64,000 bases of DNA from Niastella sp. OAS944 (GTDB lineage: Bacteria; Bacteroidota; Bacteroidia; Chitinophagales; Chitinophagaceae): the NCBI GenBank assembly GCA_024809215.1, contig JANUBW010000015.1, forward strand, positions 123,908 to 187,907, read 5' to 3'. Made by a program: the position numbers and the translations under genes. Below are positions 51,254 to 60,697 of the stretch, in pieces (the stretch's first letter is position 1; each line of letters begins with the position of its first letter). The notes under the pieces were generated by a model, which saw only the letters and a program-made list of their open reading frames with translations, was not told the origin of the DNA and ran no database searches.

Positions 51254-52525
51254 TTATGCTGCTTCTATTTTTAACCGGGGCGTTTTGCTTTCTTCAGCCT
51301 GTACTTCCGGCTCTTCACGGGTTGCCATGGGAAACATAACTATCAGGTATATTAACAGGCTAGCGCCTATTTCGGTATACCGCCCGGAGCCTGTATATGC
51401 CGCAAATGCGATCCCGCAGAATAGAAACGTTAGTTTATCCTGGTACCTTTTTGACGATCTTAATGCCTGAAGGAAGGCAGTGCCTACCATTATAAGGTAG
51501 AGCAATACGCCTATTAAACCGCTCGAGTGCCAGATGTTGGGAATATCACCATGCAAACTTCTTTCGGCCAGTACGCCTTTGCCATAATTGCCGGCACTAT
51601 TAAAAAGCTCGTATCCAAACCATGGGCTGTAGGCATGGTATACAAACATATCGTCGTATAAAAGAGAATATTCAAAAAAGCGTTTTTCTTCGGCGAGTTC
51701 ACGTTCATCGAGCTTTCTCAATTCTATTCTTTCTTTGAATTCTGCAAAGAAGTCGGTGTTGTTATATACAAAGAACCCAATCACCGCTATAAGACCACCG
51801 GCTGTAAACAGCATCTTTGCTTTTTCCCGGGTCATCAGTGTCATAAGGCTTATAAGTATGCCCAGTGTGCTTAAAACAATAACCGTACGTCTTAAGGTGA
51901 GCATGATGAAAAAGAATGTGATCATTGAAATGATCACATACAATGGCTTTTTATTGCTTACTCCATACATAAATACCACAAACAGGGCCAGTGGCATGGT
52001 ATTAAAGGCGGCCGCCCACAAATTGCCAAACATAACGCCTGAGGTTATATTGTACATTTCCATTGGCGAAAATTTGTAATAGGTAGATGCCAGCGCATTT
52101 AATATAAATAGTATAAGTATGAGCAAACAGGCGTTGCTTAACTCTTTGAATATTACTTCTGCCGAAAACTTTTTGTAAATGGTAGGTATCAATGCAATCA
52201 GTATAAATAAACAGCTTACCGAAAATACATACGGCCGTATGGTTACCAGGTCGCTTGATTTGTTCAACAGCAATAGAAAATAAATGACAATCAGCAATGA
52301 CGCGATATTCCTGCGAAAGAAAAAGCCATTCCTGGCTATGCAAAGAATTAGGATCAGAGAAATAAAACCATAAAACAGAACGGCCGGGTTGGGCGATGAA
52401 ATGATTCTGTCGACAAAAAACAGGGTTGGTAAATAAAAGATTCCCCGTTCGTTCTTTTTGACAATGACGTACAATGCCAGACCATGGAAGAAAATGATCT
52501 CTATTAATATAAGGAATGTGTTCAT
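51254..52525 (-). CDS. O-antigen polymerase/ligase-like membrane protein (Wzy-like)
   Basis: 423 residues, hydrophobic, with about eleven membrane segments. A large periplasmic loop (about residues 265-330, ERIELRKLDERELAEEKRFFEYSLLYDDMFVYHAYSPWFGYELFN..) followed by HGDIPNIWHSSGLIGVLLYLIM fits Wzy/WaaL-type proteins. It should polymerise the lipid-linked repeat units in the periplasm. Wzy proteins diverge widely, so the assignment relies on topology and operon context. Confidence 0.75.
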   Translation of the reverse strand: MNTFLILIEIIFFHGLALYVIVKKNERGIFYLPTLFFVDRIISSPNPAVLFYGFISLILILCIARNGFFFRRNIASLLIVIYFLLLLNKSSDLVTIRPYVFSVSCLFILIALIPTIYKKFSAEVIFKELSNACLLILILFILNALASTYYKFSPMEMYNITSGVMFGNLWAAAFNTMPLALFVVFMYGVSNKKPLYVIISMITFFFIMLTLRRTVIVLSTLGILISLMTLMTREKAKMLFTAGGLIAVIGFFVYNNTDFFAEFKERIELRKLDERELAEEKRFFEYSLLYDDMFVYHAYSPWFGYELFNSAGNYGKGVLAERSLHGDIPNIWHSSGLIGVLLYLIMVGTAFLQALRSSKRYQDKLTFLFCGIAFAAYTGSGRYTEIGASLLIYLIVMFPMATREEPEVQAEESKTPRLKIEAA

Positions 52526-52539
52526 GGTCTTTACTTGGT

Positions 52540-53697
52540 TTAAAGTAATACGATAGCTAAAAGTGTGGCCAGGTTCATTGAAATGGCAAAACGTTCACGG
52601 GCCAGGTTAGTAAACTTTGAATAAAAAACATCGGCCGACAAATTTTCCCTGGCATATTGTAACGATCGCTGCCGCATTTGTGTAAGCTGCTGGTAATCGG
52701 AGATCATTTTTTCCAGTGAAGCGGTCAGATCGTCGAGACTATCTGATTTAACTACAAAACCGTTATGCCCGTTATTGATATTGAACTTGGCGCCACAGGT
52801 ATCGGTGCAAATCACCGGTAACCCATATCCCAGGGCCTCATTTACCGAAACGCCGTATTGTTCATTGATGGCAGGCAATACAAAAATGTGGTGCAATGTA
52901 TACAGATCGGCCATTTGTTTATAAGGCACATTCTGTTTGAACTCAATTTGATTGCTCATGCCAAATTGAGCTGCCTGCTGGTTGAGAAAATTGAAATTAT
53001 TTTGCTGTTCTCTGGTGGCGCATTCGCCAACTATGGTGGCGGTGAACCGGTATTTGCTTTTTAAGTTGTTCAAGGCCTGTATGAACAGCAGGTGTTTTTT
53101 TCTTTCCTGGTGATACTTGCCTACCATTAATATTTTGGGCCCCTCTTCTGTATTAAGGTTACATAAGTGTTCTTCTGAGGTTACGTTCACCGGTAATGGA
53201 ACGTAATACATATGTTTCAGGTGTTCGCTTTTTGCGCGTGTATTGTCGCTTACGATAGGCGTCATCCAGGCTGCTTTAAAGAACCCGATGGTCATTTTTT
53301 GTTTTAACCGCGTTTTCCAGCTCCTGGGTCGGCTTAGAGGTTCCTGGGTATAAAACACAATGCGGGTTTTTGTGAGCAGCGCATAAAAGGCTGCCATCAT
53401 TGAAAACATTTTATACGGATCGCGGATGATGATAATGTCGGGTTTGTGTTGTTTGAAGGCTTTCCAGTAACTGTATGGTGCAGGAAAATAATACTGGCTT
53501 ACTGCACCTTTTAAAAATGATTCAAAAAATACCGATAGTTTGCTTTGTTTGAATTGCACCGGTGTAAGCAGGCTGTGATCTTCGGTATGTCCTATACTGG
53601 CAACATGAAAAGAGATCTCGTGCTTTTTTTCCAATAGTTTTTTGATCAGTTGTACCTGATTGGTGTGGTAACGGGGTGCAACAAACAGAAGTTTCAT
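52540..53697 (-). CDS. GT4 glycosyltransferase 4
   Basis: 385 residues. The N-terminal GT-B domain begins MKLLFVAPRYHTNQVQLIKKLLEKKH. The C-terminal domain has NEQYGVSVNEALGYGLPVICTDTCGAKFNI, the EX7E motif. The extreme C-terminus (ISMNLATLLAIVLL) is hydrophobic. Start is 11 bp after the flippase stop. Probable glycosyltransferase of the EPS repeat unit. Confidence 0.85.
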   Translation of the reverse strand: MKLLFVAPRYHTNQVQLIKKLLEKKHEISFHVASIGHTEDHSLLTPVQFKQSKLSVFFESFLKGAVSQYYFPAPYSYWKAFKQHKPDIIIIRDPYKMFSMMAAFYALLTKTRIVFYTQEPLSRPRSWKTRLKQKMTIGFFKAAWMTPIVSDNTRAKSEHLKHMYYVPLPVNVTSEEHLCNLNTEEGPKILMVGKYHQERKKHLLFIQALNNLKSKYRFTATIVGECATREQQNNFNFLNQQAAQFGMSNQIEFKQNVPYKQMADLYTLHHIFVLPAINEQYGVSVNEALGYGLPVICTDTCGAKFNINNGHNGFVVKSDSLDDLTASLEKMISDYQQLTQMRQRSLQYARENLSADVFYSKFTNLARERFAISMNLATLLAIVLL

Positions 53698-53708
53698 CGG
53701 TGAAAGGT

Positions 53709-55310
53709 TTAGTTTTTACTGAAGCCGCCGTCAGATTTAAAGAACTTGATGGAAGAAAAGATCTTTTGAAAATCGTGTCTGTCTTCGCTGTTCAAACCCA
53801 AAAAGTAAAACAGCAGTAATGAAATTCCGAAAGCAGCCGGCGCCAGAATAATGAGTTGATAAATGCCCACGGCTCCTGTGTTTGTTGCCAGCCAAAGTGC
53901 TGCGCCAAGCATGGCCAGGGTGGTAACAAAAGGCCTGAGGCTGGAAGCAGATGCTGCCCTTGTTTCGGTTTTAATGAGTGATGTAAGTACTCTCCGTTGA
54001 CCTATAAATAAAAATAACCTGCTTATCATCATGCTTATGCAAAGTCCGGTTATTCCCATTTTGTATATTAATAATGCTCCCGTGCCTGCAAACAATACAC
54101 CTGCAATAAGGGTAAGAAAAACTTTTCTCTTTATATCAAGTGTGGCGCTGATGATACAGGCATCGTTACGTACGAAAGTATCCTGTATGGTCATTACCAT
54201 GATGAGCGTATTGACCGTATGGCCCGCAAAATGTTCTTTTCCCACCCAAAAATTCAGGAACGACTGGTTAAATAAGATCACTGTAGTACCAAATGCAGTA
54301 GTGAGCAATAAAGAAAGTCGGTTGATGTTCTTTCTTACATGATTTACTTTTTCAAATTCCTTTAGGCCAATAAGTTTTCCAACGCCTGGCATAATGCCCA
54401 GTATCAGCCTGTTTATAAGCCCCTGTAAAGCGGCGGGAATGAATTTGGTGAGAGTATAGTAAGCAACAGAAACAGGGCCTGTGATAATACCAAGTAACAG
54501 CTTGTCGCTATTGGTGTTTACCATATTGGCGCCCGCATCGGCCAGGTACCAGGCGCTTAGTTTTCCAAACCTCAGGATGTTTGCGCGGTTTGGCCTGTTT
54601 ATTCCAAACCAGCCTACATTTTTTTTAACTACCCAATAGAATGATAAACCAATAGCCAGGGTTTCCAATAAATGAACAAACGCAAGTCCTATAAGACCAA
54701 AGCCCCAGATAAGCGCCAGCACTTTTAAACCTCCGCCCAGTACAACGATCCCTGCCCGCCTGCCCATGCGTTTAAAGGTGAGGTTCATACCCCTGAGTAT
54801 GGCTTCAAATAATTCGAAGATCTTGAAAACAAGTACTGAAAAGATCAGCAGCACACAGGTGATCCTTATCAACATGTAATGTGCTTTTTCAGCGTGTGTG
54901 ATGTAGGGCGAATACCAGGCGATAACGCTGCCGGCAATCAATAGGACCGGCATCAGTAAAAACATTACCGCAAAGGCAGCCCCTGCCTCACTTCTTAATT
55001 CATCTGGAGTAGCTACGTCCTTTTTTTGCGCCACTGTCCATTTCAGTACTTGTGATGACCGGGTATCGGCAATGTTCACATACCCGGTGAATTGACCTAG
55101 CATTTGCCAAATGCCAAATAATGATGTGCCCAGTCCGGCAATGACGAATGGATTTACAAACAAACCGGTGAGCCGGTTGGCTGCGTAGTCCAACATACTT
55201 GATAAAGTGTTCAAATAGGCACGTTGTTTCAGATTCTCCTTGGCTTCCGCCTTGTGCTTCTTCCCACCAATATCTTCAGAGGGTTTCTTTATTATTGGTT
55301 TTTCAATCAT
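53709..55310 (-). CDS. Oligosaccharide flippase (Wzx-like)
   Basis: 533 residues, with a charged cytoplasmic N-terminus (about 1-35) and about 12-14 membrane segments. NRLTGLFVNPFVIAGLGTSLFGIWQMLGQFTGYVNIADTRSSQVLK is the start of the MATE/PST fold. It should flip lipid-linked repeat units across the inner membrane. The length exceeds most Wzx by some residues because of the N-terminal extension. 11 bp after the epimerase stop. Confidence 0.85.
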   Translation of the reverse strand: MIEKPIIKKPSEDIGGKKHKAEAKENLKQRAYLNTLSSMLDYAANRLTGLFVNPFVIAGLGTSLFGIWQMLGQFTGYVNIADTRSSQVLKWTVAQKKDVATPDELRSEAGAAFAVMFLLMPVLLIAGSVIAWYSPYITHAEKAHYMLIRITCVLLIFSVLVFKIFELFEAILRGMNLTFKRMGRRAGIVVLGGGLKVLALIWGFGLIGLAFVHLLETLAIGLSFYWVVKKNVGWFGINRPNRANILRFGKLSAWYLADAGANMVNTNSDKLLLGIITGPVSVAYYTLTKFIPAALQGLINRLILGIMPGVGKLIGLKEFEKVNHVRKNINRLSLLLTTAFGTTVILFNQSFLNFWVGKEHFAGHTVNTLIMVMTIQDTFVRNDACIISATLDIKRKVFLTLIAGVLFAGTGALLIYKMGITGLCISMMISRLFLFIGQRRVLTSLIKTETRAASASSLRPFVTTLAMLGAALWLATNTGAVGIYQLIILAPAAFGISLLLFYFLGLNSEDRHDFQKIFSSIKFFKSDGGFSKN

Positions 55311-55321
55311 TTGCTGTGTAA

Positions 55322-56416
55322 TTAAAAGGCGTTATTCACGTTTACGGGGTTCATAGCAAATTCCTTAATGCCATAATATTCCTTGAACCATTGAACGAAA
55401 TTGTATAAACCGGTTTGAACGGTTGTTGTGGGCTTGTAGTTGAAGTTATTTACCAGTTCATTTATATCGGCCCAGGTGGTATGTACATCGCTCCTCTCCT
55501 GCTCTTTCATTTCTATAATTGCTTTTTTGCCGCAATTGGTCTCTATTTCTTTTACGAAGTCCATTAATTCAACCGGGTTGTCGTTTCCTATATTATAAAT
55601 GCGCCAGGGAGCTGGTGACGCTGCAGGGTTGGGTTCGGTGCCACTCCACGTAACATCGGGTGTGGCAGGCTCATCGAGCACATGAACAAAACCTTCAACT
55701 ATATCATCTATATAAGTGAAATCGCGTTTCATTTTGCCCTGGTTATATACTACAATAGGCTGTTCTTTCATAATAGCGTCGGCGAAAAGGAAATAAGCCA
55801 TATCTGGCCGGCCCCAGGGACCATATACAGTAAAGAAGCGTAAGCCCGTAGTAGGTATATTGAATAAATGGCTGTATACATGCGCCATTAATTCATTCGA
55901 TTTTTTTGTTGCCGCGTATAAGGATACGGGATGGCTGGTATTATGTTGAACTGAGAACGGCATCTGTTCATTTAATCCATATACACTCGATGAACTGGCG
56001 TAAACCAGGTGGCGTATTTTGTTTTGGCGGCAGGCTTCTAAAATATTCAGGAAGCCATTCACATTCGATTGTATATACACATCGGGGTTTGTTAGTGAAT
56101 ATCGCACTCCTGCCTGTGCTGCCAGGTGGGCTACCATGTCAAACTTTTCCCTTCTAAAAAGATTAAGTAACTCGTTCTTATCTTCCAGGTTCATTTTAAT
56201 GAACCGGTAATTGGAATATTTATGGCTTTTAATCATAACATTCCATCTCATGCCACGCCTTTCGATGCCGTTTTCTGCAAGACGGTCTAATTTTAAATTC
56301 ACATCGTAGTATTCGTTAATGTTATCGAGGCCTACTACTTCGTCACCACGTTCTACCAGTTTTTTGGTGAGAAAGTAGCCAATAAAGCCTGCGCTACCGG
56401 TAACAAGAATTTTCAT
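55322..56416 (-). CDS. NAD-dependent epimerase, UDP-glucuronate 4-epimerase-like
   Basis: 364 residues. GSAGFIGYFLTKKLVERGDEVVGLDNINEYYDVNLKLDRL is the Rossmann start with the typical NEYYD(V/P) of the uronate 4-epimerase group. HLAAQAGVRYSLTNPDVYIQSN, the catalytic SSSSVYG and YAATKKSNE (Y and K), and FFTVYGPWGRPDMAYFLF support it. It would make UDP-galacturonate from UDP-glucuronate. 25 bp after the Wzc stop. Confidence 0.88.
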   Translation of the reverse strand: MKILVTGSAGFIGYFLTKKLVERGDEVVGLDNINEYYDVNLKLDRLAENGIERRGMRWNVMIKSHKYSNYRFIKMNLEDKNELLNLFRREKFDMVAHLAAQAGVRYSLTNPDVYIQSNVNGFLNILEACRQNKIRHLVYASSSSVYGLNEQMPFSVQHNTSHPVSLYAATKKSNELMAHVYSHLFNIPTTGLRFFTVYGPWGRPDMAYFLFADAIMKEQPIVVYNQGKMKRDFTYIDDIVEGFVHVLDEPATPDVTWSGTEPNPAASPAPWRIYNIGNDNPVELMDFVKEIETNCGKKAIIEMKEQERSDVHTTWADINELVNNFNYKPTTTVQTGLYNFVQWFKEYYGIKEFAMNPVNVNNAF

Positions 56417-56441
56417 AAACCCGTTTTATTGTAATGTGATG

Positions 56442-58835
56442 TTATACGCTTTGCAACTTCGATCTTCTGCGTTGTTTTTCGCGGTATACGTTCTCGTAAC
56501 CGTAGCCGTAACTATAACCATACATGCCTTTCATAATACCTCGTGACCTGATGCCATTGAATACGATATGCGGATTTTTCAATGCTTTGAACTTGTTGTT
56601 ATCGTCGAGCATTTGGACCATGATCTTTGGCGTACGGTTGTGGCGCATAACAAACAACGTGAGGTCGCAGAATTCAGAGAAGATGTAAGAGTCTGAAACC
56701 GGGTCAATGGGCGACGCATCGAGTATCACGTAATCGAATTTTTCGGTAAGGTATGCGACAAGCGTTTTGAGTTTGCCGCCTAAGATCAGTTCCCTGGCAT
56801 TATCCTGTCCGTTCCCGGCGCTTATAATATACAAATTCTCATCCATGGTTCTGCCAATGATCTCTTCGGGCTTTTTATCGCCTTCAAGGAATTCGGCTAC
56901 ACCCGGTTTGTCAACCACGCCCATTATAGATGATGTTTTGGGCTTGCGTATATCAAGGTCAACCAGTACCACTTTATTGCCGGCCAGGGCCAGGCTGCGA
57001 GACAGGTTGGTGCTTATATATGTTTTTCCTTCCGAAGAAATGCTGGAGGTGATAAGGATCCGTTTTATTTTCATGTCTCTCTGGCGGCTAATAAGTCCCA
57101 GGGCGGCCCGCAGGTGGCGGAATTGTTCGGCCACTACAGACGTTTTTGAGCCGGTCTTTAACAGAGATTCATTTTCTTTATTGGCCGAAATTTCTGCAAT
57201 AACGGGCACTACCGTTAACCCTTCTATTTCTGACCTGAACAGGATCTTTTTGTTGAGCATTTCTTTAGCTGAAACCAGCCCAATTCCCAGGCCCATTGTT
57301 ACTACCAGCGTTGCCAGATATACCAGCATTTTTTTGGGTGATACCGGTTCGGGTGAGGTATTGGCCATATCAACGATCTTACTATCGCTGATGGCTGATG
57401 AACTTGCCAGGGCCGATTGTTCGCGTTTTTCGAGCAGGTAGTTGTAGATACTTTTTTTAGTAGCCTGCTCACGGCTGATGGTCATTAGTTCCCTTTCCTT
57501 TTGGGGAATGGTGCGTAGCATGGAGTTATAACCACCACTTATTGAAGCCAGATCGTCCTTTGAGGCCTGCAGGTTCATACGCTGGGATTTTAACTTATCC
57601 AATATCAGCGGACGAAGCTGTTCAATTTCTTTAGCTGTTGCCAGGGCAAAAGGATTGTTTTCACCGGTTGACTTCATCATTTTTTCATATTCTACTTTGG
57701 CGTTGTAGAGTTTGCCCATCATATCTGTAAGCACAGGGTCTGTAATGCCAATAGCCGAGGGCAACATGTCGGCTCTATTATCTTTTGAATTTACAAAACG
57801 CTCCATTTCATTCAATGAGGCCAGTTGCATACTGAGATCGGCCATTTTGCGATCATTGTTACCTACATTATCGAGGTATTGGCGGCTTTGGGCGCTCAGG
57901 TCAACCACGCCTTTTTCAGTTCTGAAATTTTGGATCTTTTGTTCTATTGAATCCATTTCCCTTTCCACCTTAACCAGCCTGTTCTCAATAAAATCGAGGG
58001 TGTTGGCGGCTGTTCCCTTCTTTTCTTCAATTGATAACCTGTTATAAACAAGCAACAGTTTGTTTAAGATATCTTCTCCCCTTTGTGGTACTTCGTCGCG
58101 AAGGGTGAGGTCCATGGTTGAAGAAAGTTTACTGGCCGGCTTTACCTCAAGGCCGGCAATTATGCTGGGCGCCATGTTCTTAGGTTTAACAAGCTGGAAA
58201 TACATTTGTCCGCCCGGCGTATCAACCTGTTTTTGATTTTCTACAAACTTCAATTCGCCATAAGGAGTGGTAACCCATTGGTCAATGGGGTATGTTTTGT
58301 TTTTTATAACTACATCTTTTACCTTAAGCTTGTTAAGTTCTTTAAACTCACCCGCATTGTTGTTTGCAAAATAGTTTACCAAAAAGTATACGTCACTATC
58401 GCCCGTTTCTTTCAACTCATCGGGGTTGCGGGAAATAATGGTAATGGGTGAGCTGGTGTAGGCTGAAGTGGGTGTTAGTTTTCCTTTATTGCCGGCGTCT
58501 TCATATATGGGAGCGTATAAGTGTAATTGCTCAATCACTTTTTCCATCAGTTTGCGGGAGTGAATAACCTCTATTTCATTCTCCACAATGTTTTTGGTGG
58601 GATAAATTTGTAGTGCTTCCAAAACTCCCGATTCATCAACCCCTTTTTTCTCGTCTTTTACCATTATGGTAGCATGCGTTTCATATGTGGGAACAGAAAA
58701 ATACTTGAGGTAAGCCCATGCTATGGCCAATCCTAATACCAGCAGTATAAGGAATAAAGGCCAGTATGGCAGGTACCAGTTGGTGACAACTGAAATGATA
58801 TTCATTTCACTGCCGGTCTTTTTGTTTGTTTGCAT
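56442..58835 (-). CDS. Tyrosine autokinase/chain-length regulator (Wzc-like)
   Basis: 797 residues. A Wzz-like N-terminal region has an inner-membrane helix near residue 20-42 and a large periplasmic portion with coiled coil (up to about 490), then a second membrane helix. The cytoplasmic kinase has Walker A ITSSISSEGKTYIS (about 594-607), Walker A' VVLVDLDIRKP and Walker B YVILDASP. The C-terminus contains six tyrosines in MYGYSYGYGYENVY, probable autophosphorylation sites. It controls polymer length and export with the adjacent Wza-like protein. Confidence 0.92.
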   Translation of the reverse strand: MQTNKKTGSEMNIISVVTNWYLPYWPLFLILLVLGLAIAWAYLKYFSVPTYETHATIMVKDEKKGVDESGVLEALQIYPTKNIVENEIEVIHSRKLMEKVIEQLHLYAPIYEDAGNKGKLTPTSAYTSSPITIISRNPDELKETGDSDVYFLVNYFANNNAGEFKELNKLKVKDVVIKNKTYPIDQWVTTPYGELKFVENQKQVDTPGGQMYFQLVKPKNMAPSIIAGLEVKPASKLSSTMDLTLRDEVPQRGEDILNKLLLVYNRLSIEEKKGTAANTLDFIENRLVKVEREMDSIEQKIQNFRTEKGVVDLSAQSRQYLDNVGNNDRKMADLSMQLASLNEMERFVNSKDNRADMLPSAIGITDPVLTDMMGKLYNAKVEYEKMMKSTGENNPFALATAKEIEQLRPLILDKLKSQRMNLQASKDDLASISGGYNSMLRTIPQKERELMTISREQATKKSIYNYLLEKREQSALASSSAISDSKIVDMANTSPEPVSPKKMLVYLATLVVTMGLGIGLVSAKEMLNKKILFRSEIEGLTVVPVIAEISANKENESLLKTGSKTSVVAEQFRHLRAALGLISRQRDMKIKRILITSSISSEGKTYISTNLSRSLALAGNKVVLVDLDIRKPKTSSIMGVVDKPGVAEFLEGDKKPEEIIGRTMDENLYIISAGNGQDNARELILGGKLKTLVAYLTEKFDYVILDASPIDPVSDSYIFSEFCDLTLFVMRHNRTPKIMVQMLDDNNKFKALKNPHIVFNGIRSRGIMKGMYGYSYGYGYENVYREKQRRRSKLQSV

Positions 58836-58837
58836 AA

Positions 58838-59632
58838 TTAATTTGTTAAACGATCAGCAAGTATTACAACTAACCCGAGTCCACTTAAAACAACAGGAAG
58901 CCATCCGCGCGTATTGCTTGCGGCAGAAACCTTTGCTTTATTCGGTTCTACATAAATAATATCGCCCGACTGGAGATAATAAAACGGCGACGAAAGTAAG
59001 TTACCTGAATTCAGATCGATCCTTTTTACTATGCGTTTTCCCTGTTCTTCGCGTATTAGTGCAACGTTATCTCTTCTTGCATAAATAGTTAGGTCGCCCG
59101 CGAATCCGAGGGCTTCGAGTATGTTTATTTTTTCATCAGGCACATTGACCACGGTGGGTTTGGCTACCTCACCCAGCACGGTAACTTTGAAATTTAGGTA
59201 GCGAACATTTACTACCGGGTACAACAGGTATTTATTATCAACGATCACTTTGGTGATATTGTCTTTCAGGGCAAGTTTTGTAAGCCCTGCGGCTTTTATG
59301 CGGCCCAGCATAGGTAGATCGATATAGCCATCCTGATCAACCAGGTAACCCGCTGCCTGTGTTGCTGTATAACCCAGTGTTGAGCTGGAAACGGTTACTA
59401 CTGTGTTAAAGGGCTGACTGGCAGTTGCATTCGGGCTGCTAATGGTGATGCTAAGGAGATCGTTCTTTTGAATTACTGGTTCCAGTGTAGTAATGGCGTT
59501 TTTGATCTCGGTATCGCTGATATTATTAATATATGCCACCTTTTTCATATTGGTGCAGGAGGCAAGCACAACTACAAATAACAGCATGGTAAATAGCCAG
59601 GGGCCATTATTTCTTTTGCATGTAAGTTTCAC
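58838..59632 (-). CDS. Polysaccharide export outer-membrane lipoprotein (Wza-like)
   Basis: 264 residues from GTG 59632, which places a hydrophobic leader immediately before the lipobox VVLASC; a longer frame to 59692 would overlap the antiterminator gene and is rejected. A Poly_export domain (ITTLEPVIQKNDLLSITISSPNATASQPFNTV) and an SLBB-like region (YLNFKVTVLGEVAKPTVVNVPDEKINILEALGFAGDLTIYARRDNVALIREE) are visible, with a C-terminal hydrophobic segment. It forms the outer-membrane exit with the Wzc partner. Gap of 2 bp to Wzc. Confidence 0.88.
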   Translation of the reverse strand: MKLTCKRNNGPWLFTMLLFVVVLASCTNMKKVAYINNISDTEIKNAITTLEPVIQKNDLLSITISSPNATASQPFNTVVTVSSSTLGYTATQAAGYLVDQDGYIDLPMLGRIKAAGLTKLALKDNITKVIVDNKYLLYPVVNVRYLNFKVTVLGEVAKPTVVNVPDEKINILEALGFAGDLTIYARRDNVALIREEQGKRIVKRIDLNSGNLLSSPFYYLQSGDIIYVEPNKAKVSAASNTRGWLPVVLSGLGLVVILADRLTN

Positions 59633-59663
59633 GGTAATATTTATTAAAATGTAGGAATAAGTA

Positions 59664-60221
59664 TCAAAAGGTTCCCCTGGTGCTGCTGTCAACTAACTCT
59701 ACATGCGATTTGGAAATTTCAGCTGATAAGATATAACCCAGCGATGGTAATGCTACTCTAACGGTTTTACCCAGTACTTCCATAACGGTGCCTTCATGTT
59801 CCATAAAGGCGCCATGTGTTATGCGTACCCTGTCGTTAACATCGATGTGAAGCTTTTCCAGTGTTACGTTTGAATGTTCGAGCAGGAAATTCTTTATGGC
59901 CTCAATTTCTGAGTCGCGAATAACGGCTGGTTTGCCCTGCCAGCTAACATAATTAAGAACGCCATCGGTTTGTAATACACTTATCCGTTCTTTTTCGGAG
60001 ACGTGGGCAAACACATAGCAGGTAAATAAAGGTTCATAAACAATTTTTTTACGATCGCTCCATTGGCGCAGTACTTTGTTGAGGGGACAATAATTCTCTA
60101 TGTTCTTTTTGGTGAAAATGGATGCTACTTTTTTTTCCCATTTGGCATGTGTGTAAAGGGCGTACCACTTTTTTGCCAGTTTAGGGTCAGTTTTGCTTTG
60201 AGGTATGGCTTCGCCGATCAT
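59664..60221 (-). CDS. NusG-like transcription antiterminator (UpxY-type), first gene of the EPS operon
   Basis: 185 residues. The NGN domain has KKWYALYTHAKWEKKVASIFTKKNIENYCP, a NusG hallmark, and RKKIVYEPLFTCYVFAHV; a KOW motif around 128-150 reads DVNDRVRITHGAFMEHEGTVMEVLGKTV. UpxY proteins head polysaccharide operons in Bacteroidota and keep RNA polymerase elongating through their own leader. Its start codon region (MIGEA) is duplicated 476 bp upstream in a vestigial copy. Confidence 0.88.
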   Translation of the reverse strand: MIGEAIPQSKTDPKLAKKWYALYTHAKWEKKVASIFTKKNIENYCPLNKVLRQWSDRKKIVYEPLFTCYVFAHVSEKERISVLQTDGVLNYVSWQGKPAVIRDSEIEAIKNFLLEHSNVTLEKLHIDVNDRVRITHGAFMEHEGTVMEVLGKTVRVALPSLGYILSAEISKSHVELVDSSTRGTF

Positions 60222-60397
60222 AATCCCAGTTTTTAGTCGGTTTTATTTAAAAAGGGTGTACAGTATGTAGTTGGTTATTGGATAGATGGAATTACAGTGA
60301 GATAGTGGATTTTGAGGAGGGGTAGTTCGGTACTAAACAAAAGACTCACGTTTGCACGAAAAATATTTCGTACATCAATGAATAGAATGTAATTGGA

Positions 60398-60497
60398 TTT
60401 ATAAATAAGCACGGCTGCGGGTGGCCGTTAATACCACTTTTGGAGTCTGCGTGCATCTAAATGAACCGGACTTGTTCTATAAGAGCTTATTTATAAA
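60398..60497. promoter_or_regulatory. Structured element in the EPS operon leader
   Basis: TTTATAAATAAGC (60398-60410) and its exact complement GCTTATTTATAAA (60485-60497) close a 74-nt interval with smaller pairs inside: GCACG (60409-60413) with CGTGC (60450-60454) and GTGG (60421-60424) with CCAC (60434-60437). GC at 60409-60410 belongs to two of the pairings, so alternative folds are possible. It lies about 180 bp upstream of the antiterminator start, where an UpxY target or pause/termination site is expected. Not a recognised RNA family. Confidence 0.45.
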
Positions 60498-60631
60498 GTG
60501 CGGTGCGCAGGTTATTATTCAGTGGATGATTGGTAAATGTTGATTCAATATAGAAATATTTAAATTATTAAACAACTATTTTGAGCATGATTATCATTTA
60601 TTTGCTTTAAGTCAATTAAGTTATACCGCTA

Positions 60632-60697
60632 TCAGGTCACATACCACTTACATGACCAGCGAATATGCTGTTCGGTGTACACGGCTTCGCCGATCAT
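60632..60697 (-). pseudogene. Vestigial second copy of the antiterminator start
   Basis: A 21-codon frame encodes MIGEAVYTEQHIRWSCKWYVT. The 22 bp GGCTTCGCCGATCATAATCCCA at the ATG (60683-60704) is identical to 60207-60228 at the real antiterminator start, and KWYV/KKWYAL also align. It is either a truncated duplicate of the UpxY gene or a leader peptide. The rest of the flank 60222-61407 shows no other gene. Confidence 0.5.
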
